Source of the DNA: Vulcanisaeta souniana JCM 11219
GTDB lineage: Archaea > Thermoproteota > Thermoprotei > Thermoproteales > Thermocladiaceae
Direction of reading: 5' to 3'
DNA: 64,000 bases
NCBI RefSeq assembly: GCF_026000775.1
Contig: NZ_AP026830.1
Span: 1,263,056 to 1,327,055 of the forward strand
The notes under the pieces: generated by a model
What the model saw: the letters and a program-made list of their open reading frames with translations, nothing else
Databases searched by the model: none
What the model was told of the DNA's origin: nothing
In this document: positions 46,005 to 53,869 of the stretch, one piece after another
How positions within the stretch are numbered: position 1 is the first letter of the stretch
Layout of the letters: every line of letters starts with the position of its first letter
Made by a program: the position numbers and the translations under genes

Positions 46005-46748
46005 GTGGTTCTCATTGAAGCGGAACCCACGACCAAGCAAGACCTCACGCTCGTACTCAGTAAGTACGGACCAGTAGAGCAGAGAATACATAGTGAATTA
46101 TCGGGTAGGGGCTTTAGGGTAGGTGTGTTAAATACAATGGAGAGCGAGGTAAGGCATAGCCCTGGAAAGGCCGTGCTTCTCCTGGACGACGTGTTCGAAG
46201 CCTTTATAATCTCGAACTTATTTAGTGAAACACTAAACCCATATGACGCCTATGCAATGGCGGTAAATAGGGTGTTGCTGTTCAGGGAATTGAGCGAGTT
46301 GGGTTACCCAACGCCAGACGTGAGCGTTGCACTGAACCCAAATGTGGTTGGTAGGGTTATTAGCAGTGTTGGTAAAACCTACATGGCCACGCCATCGGCT
46401 TCCCTTGGTCTTGACGGTATAGTGACCACGTGGGAGGGCGGTAAATCAGTGGCTGAGCATAGGATGTATATGGCGAATCCCCTCGCCAGGATCAACATGC
46501 TTATGAAAGCCCCCAGTAAGATCATTAATGTCCAGGTAATCGGTAACAACTGCATTGGGTGTGGAGACTTGGGGACCTGGGTCCTTAGGTTATCAAGGAG
46601 TATTAAGTGCCTGATGTGCACGTATATAATTGGTATTTATGAAGATGAGCAAGTGATCCTGGGCGTGGATCCCAGGGTTGAGTTAACGACAAGCATTGTG
46701 GAACCCATGGTGAATGCAATAATGGGGTGGTACAATGGCGAGGGATAG
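46005..46748 (+). CDS. Degenerate LysX/RimK-like ATP-grasp paralogue with four cysteines
   Basis: A 247-residue protein that aligns with LysX over most of its length (LTLVLSKYGPVEQRIHSELSGRGFRVGVL; LNPYDAYAMAVNRVLLFRELSELGYPTPD). The ATP-grasp core KPxxGSWGR is replaced by ATPSASLGLDG and the catalytic NDWRxNxARGG is gone. Instead cysteines sit at 183, 186, 202 and 205 (CIGC, CLMC), a likely zinc ribbon. So it is probably not a ligase. It begins MVLIEA, the nucleotides identical to those of the homocitrate synthase start. A leaderless ATG at 46001 (25 nt from TATA) would read only MGGSH, so the GTG at 46005 is assumed. It overlaps argC by 14 nt. Confidence 0.72.
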   Translation: MVLIEAEPTTKQDLTLVLSKYGPVEQRIHSELSGRGFRVGVLNTMESEVRHSPGKAVLLLDDVFEAFIISNLFSETLNPYDAYAMAVNRVLLFRELSELGYPTPDVSVALNPNVVGRVISSVGKTYMATPSASLGLDGIVTTWEGGKSVAEHRMYMANPLARINMLMKAPSKIINVQVIGNNCIGCGDLGTWVLRLSRSIKCLMCTYIIGIYEDEQVILGVDPRVELTTSIVEPMVNAIMGWYNGEG

Positions 46749-47811
46749 GTATAGGACCTGTGTTGTTGGGGCCAGCGGTGTCACTGGTGGCGAATTACTC
46801 AGGCTTTTGCTTAATCACCAGGGTATTGAATTGGTCTGCGCAACATCAAGGGAATTCAAGGGCGAGTACCTATTTAGGATTCACCCAAACCTTAGGGGCA
46901 GGACTAATTTAACCTTTATTGATTCTACGGTGGATAACGTACTAAAGAAGGACGTCGACGTAGTATTCCTTGCGCTACCCCACGGGCAAAGCATTGAATG
47001 GGTACCAAAGCTTCACGAGACTGGGTTAACGGTGATTGACCTATCCGCGGACTTCAGGCTCAAGGATCCAAACGCATATGTTGAGTGGTACGACTGGGAG
47101 AAACCACACCCATACCCAGACCTACTCAGGAGGGCTGTCTATGGCTTACCGGAGCTTCATAGGGAGGAGTTGAAAGGGACCAAGTTAATAGCCGTACCCG
47201 GCTGCATGGCAACGGCATCCATAATATCCCTGGCACCTGTGGTAAGGGCTGGTCTCGTGGATACGGACAGGATCGTTATTGATGCAAAGATATCCAGTTC
47301 AGGCGCCGGTGCGCATGCACCAAGGCTTGACCTGCATCCCTTTAGGACATACGTAATTAGGCCCTACGAGGTTGTTCATCATAGGCACACGGCCGAGATT
47401 GAACAAGAACTAAGCCTACTAATCAATAGGCAGGTGCGCGTAGCATTCACGCCACACGCCGTTGACCTAGTCAGGGGGATACTAACCACGTCACATGCAT
47501 GGCTAACTAAGCCGGTACAGGAACCCGACGTCTGGAAGGCCCTCAGGTCAATGTACGGTAATGAACCCTTCATTAGGTTAGTCAAGGATAGGTCAGGTCT
47601 TCAGAGGTACCCAGACGTTAAGTATGTGATAGGGTCGAACCTAGTTGACGTAGGCTTCGAAATAGACAATAGGCTGAATAGGCTTGTGGTCCTAGCTGCC
47701 ATAGACAACCTAATGAAGGGTGCATCAGGACAGGCGGTGCAGGCAATGAACGTGGCCCTAGGCTTCCCCGAGACCACAGCGCTGGACCAAGTCCCACTCT
47801 ACCCTGTCTAG
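46735..47811 (+). CDS. lysY: N-acyl-gamma-glutamyl/aminoadipyl-phosphate reductase
   Basis: A 358-residue NADP-dependent reductase of the ArgC/LysY family. NADP motif VVGASGVTGGELLRLLLNH, catalytic cysteine in VPGCMATASIISLAP, plus DLSADFRLKD, YGLPELHREEL, HHRHTAEIEQEL and IDNLMKGASGQAVQAMN. It reduces the acyl phosphate made by LysZ to the semialdehyde used by LysJ. Only one such gene is seen, so it probably serves both arginine and lysine. It overlaps the preceding paralogue by 14 nt. Confidence 0.93.
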   Translation: MARDRYRTCVVGASGVTGGELLRLLLNHQGIELVCATSREFKGEYLFRIHPNLRGRTNLTFIDSTVDNVLKKDVDVVFLALPHGQSIEWVPKLHETGLTVIDLSADFRLKDPNAYVEWYDWEKPHPYPDLLRRAVYGLPELHREELKGTKLIAVPGCMATASIISLAPVVRAGLVDTDRIVIDAKISSSGAGAHAPRLDLHPFRTYVIRPYEVVHHRHTAEIEQELSLLINRQVRVAFTPHAVDLVRGILTTSHAWLTKPVQEPDVWKALRSMYGNEPFIRLVKDRSGLQRYPDVKYVIGSNLVDVGFEIDNRLNRLVVLAAIDNLMKGASGQAVQAMNVALGFPETTALDQVPLYPV

Positions 47812-47865
47812 TATCTTTAAAGTACTTCAAGAAAGCTTTATACTAAGTGAGGCGATTTTCAACCC

Positions 47866-48339
47866 GTGTCAATACCTGAGAGTCTAATTAATGAAGCCAT
47901 GAAGAGTGGCATTGACATAATTGACCTAATATCAAAGGCATTAAACCTAGACCCAAGTGAGCGGTCTAAGGCCCACCTTGAGCTTGCCGAGAATTTCCTG
48001 AGGGATGGCATGGAATTAATTGATAGGGACCCCGTGCAGGCCAGCGAGAAGCTCTACAAGGCCGCTGAGGAAGCCATTAAAGCCATGGCAGTAGCCCTAG
48101 GCCTAGACGAGGCAAGGACAGCCGAGGCCCAGTGGAGGTGGGCAGCAACGCTACTATTCGACGCCGTAGACTCAATAAGTAGTAGGCTCAATAATAGGGA
48201 GATTAGGCTTTGGTGGAGGGCCGCCTGGTTCCTACACGTGGAGGGATTCCATGAGGCTAGGCTAAGGCCGAGGCAGGTCAGGGAGGATGTGGAGTACGTG
48301 GAGGATATAGTGAAACTCGCAAGGAGCATTGTGAAATAG
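47866..48339 (+). CDS. PaREP1 family protein
   Basis: 157 residues, helical. AHLELAENFLRDGMELIDRDPVQASEKLYKAAEEAIKAMAVALGL and WRWAATLLFDAV...WWRAAWFLHVEGFHEARL are the canonical PaREP1 pattern from Thermoproteales (HEPN-like). GTG start at 47866, 27 nt from the TATA box CTTTATACT, leaderless. Role unknown. It follows the lysine/arginine genes but has its own promoter. Confidence 0.85.
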   Translation: MSIPESLINEAMKSGIDIIDLISKALNLDPSERSKAHLELAENFLRDGMELIDRDPVQASEKLYKAAEEAIKAMAVALGLDEARTAEAQWRWAATLLFDAVDSISSRLNNREIRLWWRAAWFLHVEGFHEARLRPRQVREDVEYVEDIVKLARSIVK

Positions 48340-48416
48340 GCATGTGATGGTAGAAAACTAATAATATCATTATTCATTCATTTTAATAAAAATATATTTT
48401 ATGATTTATGACATCA

Positions 48417-48932
48417 CTAGGCCCTTGGCGCATCGCCCTTACTAGCCCTGGCAAGGCTATTTCTATATTCAAGGCTGTGCTTAGCTAGCTCCTCGAGTGC
48501 CTCGGGGTTTTTCCTAATCAACTCCTCAACAATTGATAAGTACCTGGCAACCCTCACGGCATTTGGTGATATTTCCCTAAGTTCTTCGCCGTCAACGACC
48601 ACGGAGTGCCTCCTGGGTATGCCCTCGTCAAGTATGTACTCAGCCTCATTGACCGATGCATGAAGCAGTGCGCAGTGTGGGCTCCCATCTATTGAGACCA
48701 CCGTTATAGACCTCGGCCTTGATGATCGAATCATACTCGCTATCTTACCGTAAAGCGCCGAGTGCTCGCGCTCGGGGCAGGCGAGCAATACTACCTTATT
48801 CCTCGTAATCTCTTGGTAAAGTTTAGGGTTTACGAAGGGTAGGCAGGCGGCGACTATGGCGACGTCGGCATTCCTCAACCTGCCGGCCTTAACCCAAGTG
48901 CTCCAGAGCCAAGCCTCACCCATTGACTTCAC
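48417..48932 (-). CDS. Conserved hypothetical protein downstream of thiC
   Basis: 171 residues, not recognised. The core looks like a Rossmann-type strand-helix pattern: [69 protein letters not shown]. Three cysteines (near residues 30, 53 and 87) could hold a metal or cluster. The C-terminal 50 residues are helical and charged. It overlaps the end of thiC by 17 nt, so it is in one operon with thiC, but a thiamin role is only inferred. Confidence 0.65.
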   Translation of the reverse strand: MKSMGEAWLWSTWVKAGRLRNADVAIVAACLPFVNPKLYQEITRNKVVLLACPEREHSALYGKIASMIRSSRPRSITVVSIDGSPHCALLHASVNEAEYILDEGIPRRHSVVVDGEELREISPNAVRVARYLSIVEELIRKNPEALEELAKHSLEYRNSLARASKGDAPRA

Positions 48933-50160
48933 CCTTAACCTTCTTGATCTGTTGCATCACCATGAGCATTGGGCAGTAACCACCGCACATTGTGCAACCT
49001 CTAACCTTGGGTTCCCCGTACTGTGTATACACGGCCCAGGCCTTTTCCGGATCTATCAATCTATTTATCATCTCCCTCCACATCAGCTTGCCCCTGAACC
49101 TACTAACCTCGTCATCCCAGGCCCTGGCCCTCCTGCCAAGCTTTATTGTGTCGGCCACGTGAGCCGCTATTTTGAAGGCTATCACACCCTCCTCAACCTG
49201 CCTCGGCGTTGGCAAACCCAGGTGCTCAGCGGGCGTTATATAACATAGTAAGTCCGCGCCCGCGGCTCCAGCGATCGCCGCGCCAATAGCGCCAGCGATG
49301 TGGTCGTATGGGGCAGCCACGTCAGTAGGTAGTGGACCTAGGACGTAGTACGGCGCACCATCGGTTAACTTCTTCATTAACTTAACATCCCATATAATTT
49401 CATTTAATGGGACGTGCCCAGGCCCCTCAACCATCACCTGAACCCCAGCCTTCCTTGCCCTCTTCACCAGTCTCGCCGCCTCGATCAACTCAGCCACGTG
49501 AAACTCGTCGTGACTATCCGCCGTGGCGCCTGGGCGTAGGGCATCGCCTATTGAGATGGTGGCATCGTACTCCCTGAAGAGCTCGAGCACGTAATCCCAC
49601 CTAGCGTAGAGTGGGTTCTCGGCATCGTTATGGAGCATCCACCCAATGAGCATATCACCACCCCTGGAGACGATCGGTATGACCCTGTCACTCCTCAAGG
49701 CCTTAATTGCCAATTCCCTGGTCACGGCCGCGTGTATCGTCATGAAGGCAACCCCATCCCTTAGGTGCCTCTCGATGACATCGAAGAGTTCATCCTCGGT
49801 GAAGTAGGCCCCACCGCCCTTTTTCTTAAATGAGTCTATGAACGCTTGATATGTCGGTACAGTACCGACGGGCAGCTTCGACTCCCTGATTATCGCCCTA
49901 CGTATCTTGTCAAGGTCACCGCCCGTTGATAGGTCCATCAATGTATCGCCCCACTTATTAGCGATCTTAACCTTCTCAAGCTCCGCTTCCAGGTTCACGA
50001 CCTTGCTCGACGTGCCTATGTTAACGTTAACCTTAGTGGTTAACCCAAGACCAACTGCGCTAACCTTGTCGGGCAACTTAACGTTTCTAATGAGTATCAC
50101 CTTACCACTGGCTATTCTCCTGGCCAATTTAACCTCCTCAACACCCTCATGCTTAGCCAC
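48916..50160 (-). CDS. thiC: Phosphomethylpyrimidine synthase ThiC
   Basis: A radical SAM enzyme that turns aminoimidazole ribotide into HMP phosphate for thiamin. 414 residues from GTG 50160. The non-canonical cluster motif is [11 protein letters not shown] at the C terminus (C-x2-C-x4-C). Also visible: [55 protein letters not shown] and [19 protein letters not shown]. The frame extends upstream as [16 protein letters not shown], which looks like the usual ThiC N terminus, but no in-frame start is found there. The true start may lie upstream. Confidence 0.93.
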   Translation of the reverse strand: MAKHEGVEEVKLARRIASGKVILIRNVKLPDKVSAVGLGLTTKVNVNIGTSSKVVNLEAELEKVKIANKWGDTLMDLSTGGDLDKIRRAIIRESKLPVGTVPTYQAFIDSFKKKGGGAYFTEDELFDVIERHLRDGVAFMTIHAAVTRELAIKALRSDRVIPIVSRGGDMLIGWMLHNDAENPLYARWDYVLELFREYDATISIGDALRPGATADSHDEFHVAELIEAARLVKRARKAGVQVMVEGPGHVPLNEIIWDVKLMKKLTDGAPYYVLGPLPTDVAAPYDHIAGAIGAAIAGAAGADLLCYITPAEHLGLPTPRQVEEGVIAFKIAAHVADTIKLGRRARAWDDEVSRFRGKLMWREMINRLIDPEKAWAVYTQYGEPKVRGCTMCGGYCPMLMVMQQIKKVKGEVNG

Positions 50161-50211
50161 GGCCTTAACCTCATCTGGTACCCTAACGTTGTAATTATTA
50201 ATTGAACATTG

Positions 50212-50245
50212 TTTCGTTGTGCCTAGGTTTGGGAGAATTTTGTTC
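50212..50245 (+). repeat. 34-nt direct repeat, copy 1
   Basis: Begins TTTCGTTGTGCCTAGGTTTG. It matches copy 2 at 50345-50378 at 30 of 34 positions. It lies just upstream of thiC. The origin is unknown; copy 2 overlaps the stop codon of a broken gene, so this may be a duplicated 3' end of that gene. Confidence 0.6.
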
Positions 50246-50344
50246 TATGTTTGTTTCGTTGTTTGTGTGTATGCGTTGTGTTTCTTCCTGAACCTCAATT
50301 TCTTCACAATCTTTTTAATCACTGTGATTATTTATTGGGTGTTG

Positions 50345-50378
50345 TTTTGTTGCGCCTGGGTTTGGGAGAACTTTGTTC
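50345..50378 (+). repeat. 34-nt direct repeat, copy 2
   Basis: Begins TTTTGTTGCGCCTGGGTTTG. Four mismatches against copy 1 (50212-50245). It overlaps the stop codon of the frameshifted small gene at 50377-50626. Confidence 0.6.
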
Positions 50379-50626
50379 ATTGGCTTTGTTTGCTGTAGGT
50401 GGCGAGGTACTGCGCCGGCTCCTTGAGGAGTTTGCCAGCCTCGCTACTCAGTGTGTCTGAGACCCCCGTGTTCCTCGATCTTGATGCTACGTAAGTCATC
50501 GCCTGGAATAACGCCTCCGCGTTCATTCCAAACTCCTTGACGTAGTCCCTGAGCGCGGCATCCAGCTTTAAGGCATACTTAAGACCAACCTTCCCCCATC
50601 ATCGCCCCTAGCCAGTTCCTGACCAT
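50377..50626 (-). pseudogene. Small hypothetical gene with a +1 frameshift
   Basis: On the minus strand, ATG 50626 reads MVRNWLGAMMG and then stops soon after a GGGGG run. If one G is removed, the frame continues KVGLKYALKLDAALRDYVKEFG and on to AQYLATYSKQSQ at a TGA (50377-50379), about 83 residues in all. The long coherent, charged-helical reading supports a once-real small protein. It is unlike anything I can name. It lies in the degraded accessory patch. Confidence 0.45.
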
Positions 50627-50649
50627 CGCTTTGGGACGTTTGGAGGGAA

Positions 50650-50898
50650 TTGGTTAAAAATGAAAATACGGTGGCGTGCAGGGACGAGGACGGAGCAAGA
50701 TACCGCATTATTAAGTCGAGGGACAACGAGGGGAACATAACATACGCATTGATCGACCATGACGACGAGGTCGCAGTCGTATGTAGGTATTACCCCGACG
50801 AGTTACAACTCCTCTACTGCGGCTATGCACTGAGGGCCGCGGTTCACTTCATGAACATTAATGGCGAGGTCATTGAAGAGGACCAAGCACACTGCTGA
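50650..50898 (+). CDS. Small hypothetical protein
   Basis: An 82-codon frame with a TTG start, or shorter from GTG 50671. It contains GARYRIIKSRDNEGNITYALIDHDDEVAVVCRYYPDELQLL, a plausible beta-rich domain, and ends CGYALRAAVHFMNINGEV. No family recognised. No start fits the local TATA-like GGTTAAAAAT well, so the start is uncertain. It lies between a broken gene and the PaREP2b-like gene, in an accessory region. Confidence 0.42.
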   Translation: MVKNENTVACRDEDGARYRIIKSRDNEGNITYALIDHDDEVAVVCRYYPDELQLLYCGYALRAAVHFMNINGEVIEEDQAHC

Positions 50899-50964
50899 AC
50901 TCTACTTTCCAATGCTCTATTAAAATTACCGCATTTTTAAACACCTGTGCCTTTAAGGCTTTCG

Positions 50965-52515
50965 ATGAGCGAGAAGGACCTGCGAGTTGGGGAAGCAAGC
51001 CCCGTGGGTCCTGGGCAATTGAAAGTCTGCTGGGGCGTCAAGATTGCGGGCAGTAAGCGATTAGGGTGTGGTGAGGAGGTCAGCGACGTGAGAGTAATCG
51101 AGGAGGTCAATAGGTTAATCAACGAGTTCATGAGGAGGGTCGAGAGGCACAAGGATGTACTGTTGAGTGAGTCGAACACACCATTCGACCAAGTAATCAA
51201 CAAACTGAATAGCTGGTTGACGCTGATGGAAACAAAGATTAAGGAAACCAGCGATGAAGGCATCATAAGGATGAGGAGGGCAATGATAAACATTGGCGAG
51301 AAAATGCTCACGTTAGCAAAACAAGCTCGCGAGAAATGGCTGAAAACATACCGAAGAGAACTCGAGAAATTAATCGAGGGGCTAAGGAAGGGAAAAGTTA
51401 AGGTAATAATAACGGGAGAACCTTCCAATAAAAACAAGAGCTTTGGCATTTACTTTTACGCTAGAAACATAACAATTATAATAATCAGGGTTGCCAACTC
51501 AAATAGTGTAATAATACACACAGTACTGGTAGGCCTTAGGGGTACTGACATCGTAATTCCCAGGTTGTTTGGTGATGATGTGCTCAAGCCCATGCGTTAT
51601 GGTTTGATCATGACCGATGGATCGATTGATAAAAGGGGCTACTTAGTGATGAACACCAACCAGCTTTGGCAGTCTGTGATGTGGATACTGACGTGGCCTG
51701 GGAGAAATGCTATGTGCATAGCCAGTATGAACCTCAATGAGACCAACGTCAACATCAAGTGGCGTTTAACGGCCGTTGATCATAGAAATGAAGTCGAGAG
51801 CAAAACCAAGGTTGCCGAGGAGGTTTCTAAGCTTAGTGATGAGGAGTTTCTAACGTTCCTATTGTTTACTATTTTTGGAGATGGTGATATCAATGTTGGG
51901 GTGAAGAGGATTGGGCTCACGATTGGTGATTTGAAGCACGAGTTGTGGAGGGGCATCATCGAGAGGATAAAGAACCTCGGCTTTAAAGATCACAATAATA
52001 GGAATACTAAGGAGTATATGATTCACAGCTCAAAGGCTGTCGAGCTCGCCAGGAAGTGGCTCAGTAATGCGTTAATTAGGGCAATGATTGAGGACTTGAG
52101 CTCATTGCCCGACGCCGAAAAACTCAGGCGTTTAGTGGCGTTGGCTAGTGCGAAGGTTAAGCCGAGGGGTAGGTCGTCAGTTGAGGTCGCCGGCGTTAGG
52201 ATGAATGTGCGCGTAGGAAATAATCGTGTAGAGCTTGTCATTATGCGTAGTAGGCTTGAGGACGCAGAGACAATCCTAAAGAAACTCAAAAACGCAGGCT
52301 ATAACGCCAAGCTATCCAAACGAAACAAGAATTTCGCGGTCTACATAAACAACGATGAAATCAAGAAGTACCCAGAGCTTGTTGCCAAGGTCTGTGAGGT
52401 GCTTAGGAGGATGCATGATGAGGCAGTGAACGAAGGCAAGACCGAGAGGGCTTGGAGGGTAGCTAAGGCGATGGCAAACCTAAACTGCCCCGCCCAGGGC
52501 CCACGGGCTCAATAG
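50965..52515 (+). CDS. PaREP2b-like protein
   Basis: 516 residues from ATG 50965, which is 28 nt from the TATA-like ATTTTTAAAC; the frame extends to 50947 but that is too near the box. A helical N-terminal third (EEVNRLINEFMRRVERHKDVLLSE; LEKLIEGLRKGKVKVIITGEP) precedes a central region and EEFLTFLLFTIFGDGDINVG (near residue 310), a GDG motif like that of PaREP2b and of LAGLIDADG-type folds. This family is a dispersed multicopy one in Thermoproteales. Function unknown, possibly mobile-element related. Confidence 0.6.
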   Translation: MSEKDLRVGEASPVGPGQLKVCWGVKIAGSKRLGCGEEVSDVRVIEEVNRLINEFMRRVERHKDVLLSESNTPFDQVINKLNSWLTLMETKIKETSDEGIIRMRRAMINIGEKMLTLAKQAREKWLKTYRRELEKLIEGLRKGKVKVIITGEPSNKNKSFGIYFYARNITIIIIRVANSNSVIIHTVLVGLRGTDIVIPRLFGDDVLKPMRYGLIMTDGSIDKRGYLVMNTNQLWQSVMWILTWPGRNAMCIASMNLNETNVNIKWRLTAVDHRNEVESKTKVAEEVSKLSDEEFLTFLLFTIFGDGDINVGVKRIGLTIGDLKHELWRGIIERIKNLGFKDHNNRNTKEYMIHSSKAVELARKWLSNALIRAMIEDLSSLPDAEKLRRLVALASAKVKPRGRSSVEVAGVRMNVRVGNNRVELVIMRSRLEDAETILKKLKNAGYNAKLSKRNKNFAVYINNDEIKKYPELVAKVCEVLRRMHDEAVNEGKTERAWRVAKAMANLNCPAQGPRAQ

Positions 52516-52682
52516 AGATAAACCCTAATTCCGTAGATACTCAAATAACGATTTTCCTCAGCATTAACGAGGTAATAAAACCTAGTAATAGAGAGATAGG
52601 ACATGATGCTCACAGTCTTCAGCCGAGGATTTGCTAAGCGTCACCCTGAATTACTTACTATATTCGGTGCCATTTATTGTCC

Positions 52683-52952
52683 ATGCCCTTTACATGCTTG
52701 TATTGTTCAAGGGCAATCCGTATTAGGAGTGTTCATGCTGTTTTTAGGTGGCGTTTGCTAGTTTTTGTCTTTTCACACAGCATGTGCCTATATACGGTGT
52801 ATGACATAGCGTCGCTATGGGCGACGCTGACGGCCCTTGGCATGGGCGAGAGACCCAGTGGGCGCGGTATCGTTGGTGTTTCACTGGTGATAACTACAAT
52901 TACATTTACATTATTGGTGTATGGATGCCGCAAGGCCCAGGGAGCTCATTGA
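52683..52952 (+). CDS. Small membrane protein, C terminus fused into a metE fragment
   Basis: From ATG 52683 (about 24 nt after a TATA-like ACTATATTC) the frame gives MPFTCLYCSRAIRIRSVHAVFRWRLL, two or three hydrophobic stretches and LVYGCRKAQGAH. A CxxC lies near the N terminus. Its final codons fall inside the plus-strand fragment of the MetE-like gene read in another frame, so its original C terminus is lost. Not recognised and possibly not functional. Confidence 0.3.
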   Translation: MPFTCLYCSRAIRIRSVHAVFRWRLLVFVFSHSMCLYTVYDIASLWATLTALGMGERPSGRGIVGVSLVITTITFTLLVYGCRKAQGAH

Positions 52953-53008
52953 TAAGTACCGACAACAGGTTAGGCAGTATTACCCAACAATTGATGATTA
53001 CCTGGATG
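52928..53008 (+). pseudogene. Fragment of a MetE-like gene, part 1
   Basis: The plus-strand translation PRELIDKYRQQVRQYYPTID is nearly identical to residues about 144-163 of the MetE-like protein at 30828-31934, with matching nucleotides (GGCAGTATTACCCAACAATT). It ends at DYLDA. The continuation is found inverted just downstream. Confidence 0.8.
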
Positions 53009-53012
53009 CGCT

Positions 53013-53205
53013 TAAAGTGCTCGGTGGGTAGCTTCGAGAGTACTTCATTATTTAATTCCACGGCCCTCCTAACCCTCTCCTTAGCCCTGCCCTTATCTGG
53101 GTTGTACTCGCCGTAAACATCGAATTGAAGAATATCCGGTGCATCGAATTGAACAACGTCAGCACCTGCATCAAGCGCTGCCCTCACCTCATTAATTATT
53201 ATCTT
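53013..53205 (-). pseudogene. Fragment of a MetE-like gene, part 2, inverted
   Basis: The minus strand reads IIINEVRAALDAGADVVQFDAPDILQFDVYG through KLPTEHF, which continues exactly where part 1 stops in the parent (residues about 171-230) but in the opposite direction. So a duplicated piece was broken and one half inverted. No start or complete domain remains. Confidence 0.85.
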
Positions 53206-53278
53206 CAATTATTATCTTCTTAAGTGCTCTAACAGCCATGTCTAGGTCTTCATCGGTTATGCAGTAAGGTTGTCTCAT
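53198..53278 (-). pseudogene. C-terminal tail of a class III aminotransferase
   Basis: The minus strand reads MRQPYCITDEDLDMAVRALKKIII, close to the end of lysJ (LPPYCITNDDISMATKALKTAL). It is therefore the last 24 or so residues of a lysJ/argD-like gene, not identical to the copy in this window. It abuts the MetE fragment through a short AAGATAATAATT duplication. Confidence 0.6.
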
Positions 53279-53342
53279 TATTAAGCTTTTATTGAACGCA
53301 CTAAACAAACCCTTATTAGGGATTCAATAATTGATAACCCAT

Positions 53343-53800
53343 GTGGAGGAATTGCTCAGGCTGATCAATGAGGAGAGCAGGAAGAGGGCGTCACGACGGA
53401 ATTAATCCTGGCCGATTTACTGGCTCAGAGGCTTGACCCTAAGGATAGGGTTGACATATACCTGAAGATCCACGAGGAATTACTTAGGCGTAGTAATGAG
53501 GAGTACGCTAAGGAGGACCTGGTCCAAGCAAGTGAAAAGCTTTGGGGCGCGGTGGCTGCTTTATGGAATGCGATCGCCGAGTTAAGGGGTTGGGAGCACT
53601 ACAGCCATAGGGATTACGATGTGATAATCAATAGATTGTTTAGGGAGACGAATGACAAAGACTTACCGCTCTATTTTAGAGCTGCCGAGCGCTTACATGC
53701 CAACTTTTACCATAACTTCATGACGAAAGATGAGTATGAGTTGCATAGGGAGTACGTCCTTAAGTTAATAAATAAGTTGAGGGATTTATTAAAACGTTGA
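53343..53800 (+). pseudogene. PaREP1 family gene with a frame break near the start
   Basis: A leaderless GTG at 53343 (27 nt from TATA-like CTTATTAGG) reads MEELLRLINEESRKR, a normal PaREP1 start. After AAGAGGGCG the coherent frame is the one continuing GVTTELILADLLAQRLDPKD and DLVQASEKLWGAVAALWNAI to LKLINKLRDLLKR at 53800. One extra G in the GGG run would restore a gene of about 152 residues. The uninterrupted part can start at GTG 53552 (82 codons). Whether it is a pseudogene or expressed by frameshifting is open. Confidence 0.65.
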
Positions 53801-53869
53801 TTGTGATTGCTGCTTGCCGGTTATTAAACGTTTAACAAGTTATAATAATTCCCAGGCGAGCCTAAGTTG

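Noticed and set aside
42494-46024. The repeated 5' element as a CRISPR repeat piece
   Set aside because: It ends in ATTGAAGCG, a little like some repeat ends, but there are no arrays or spacers and the copies sit at gene starts in a coding frame.
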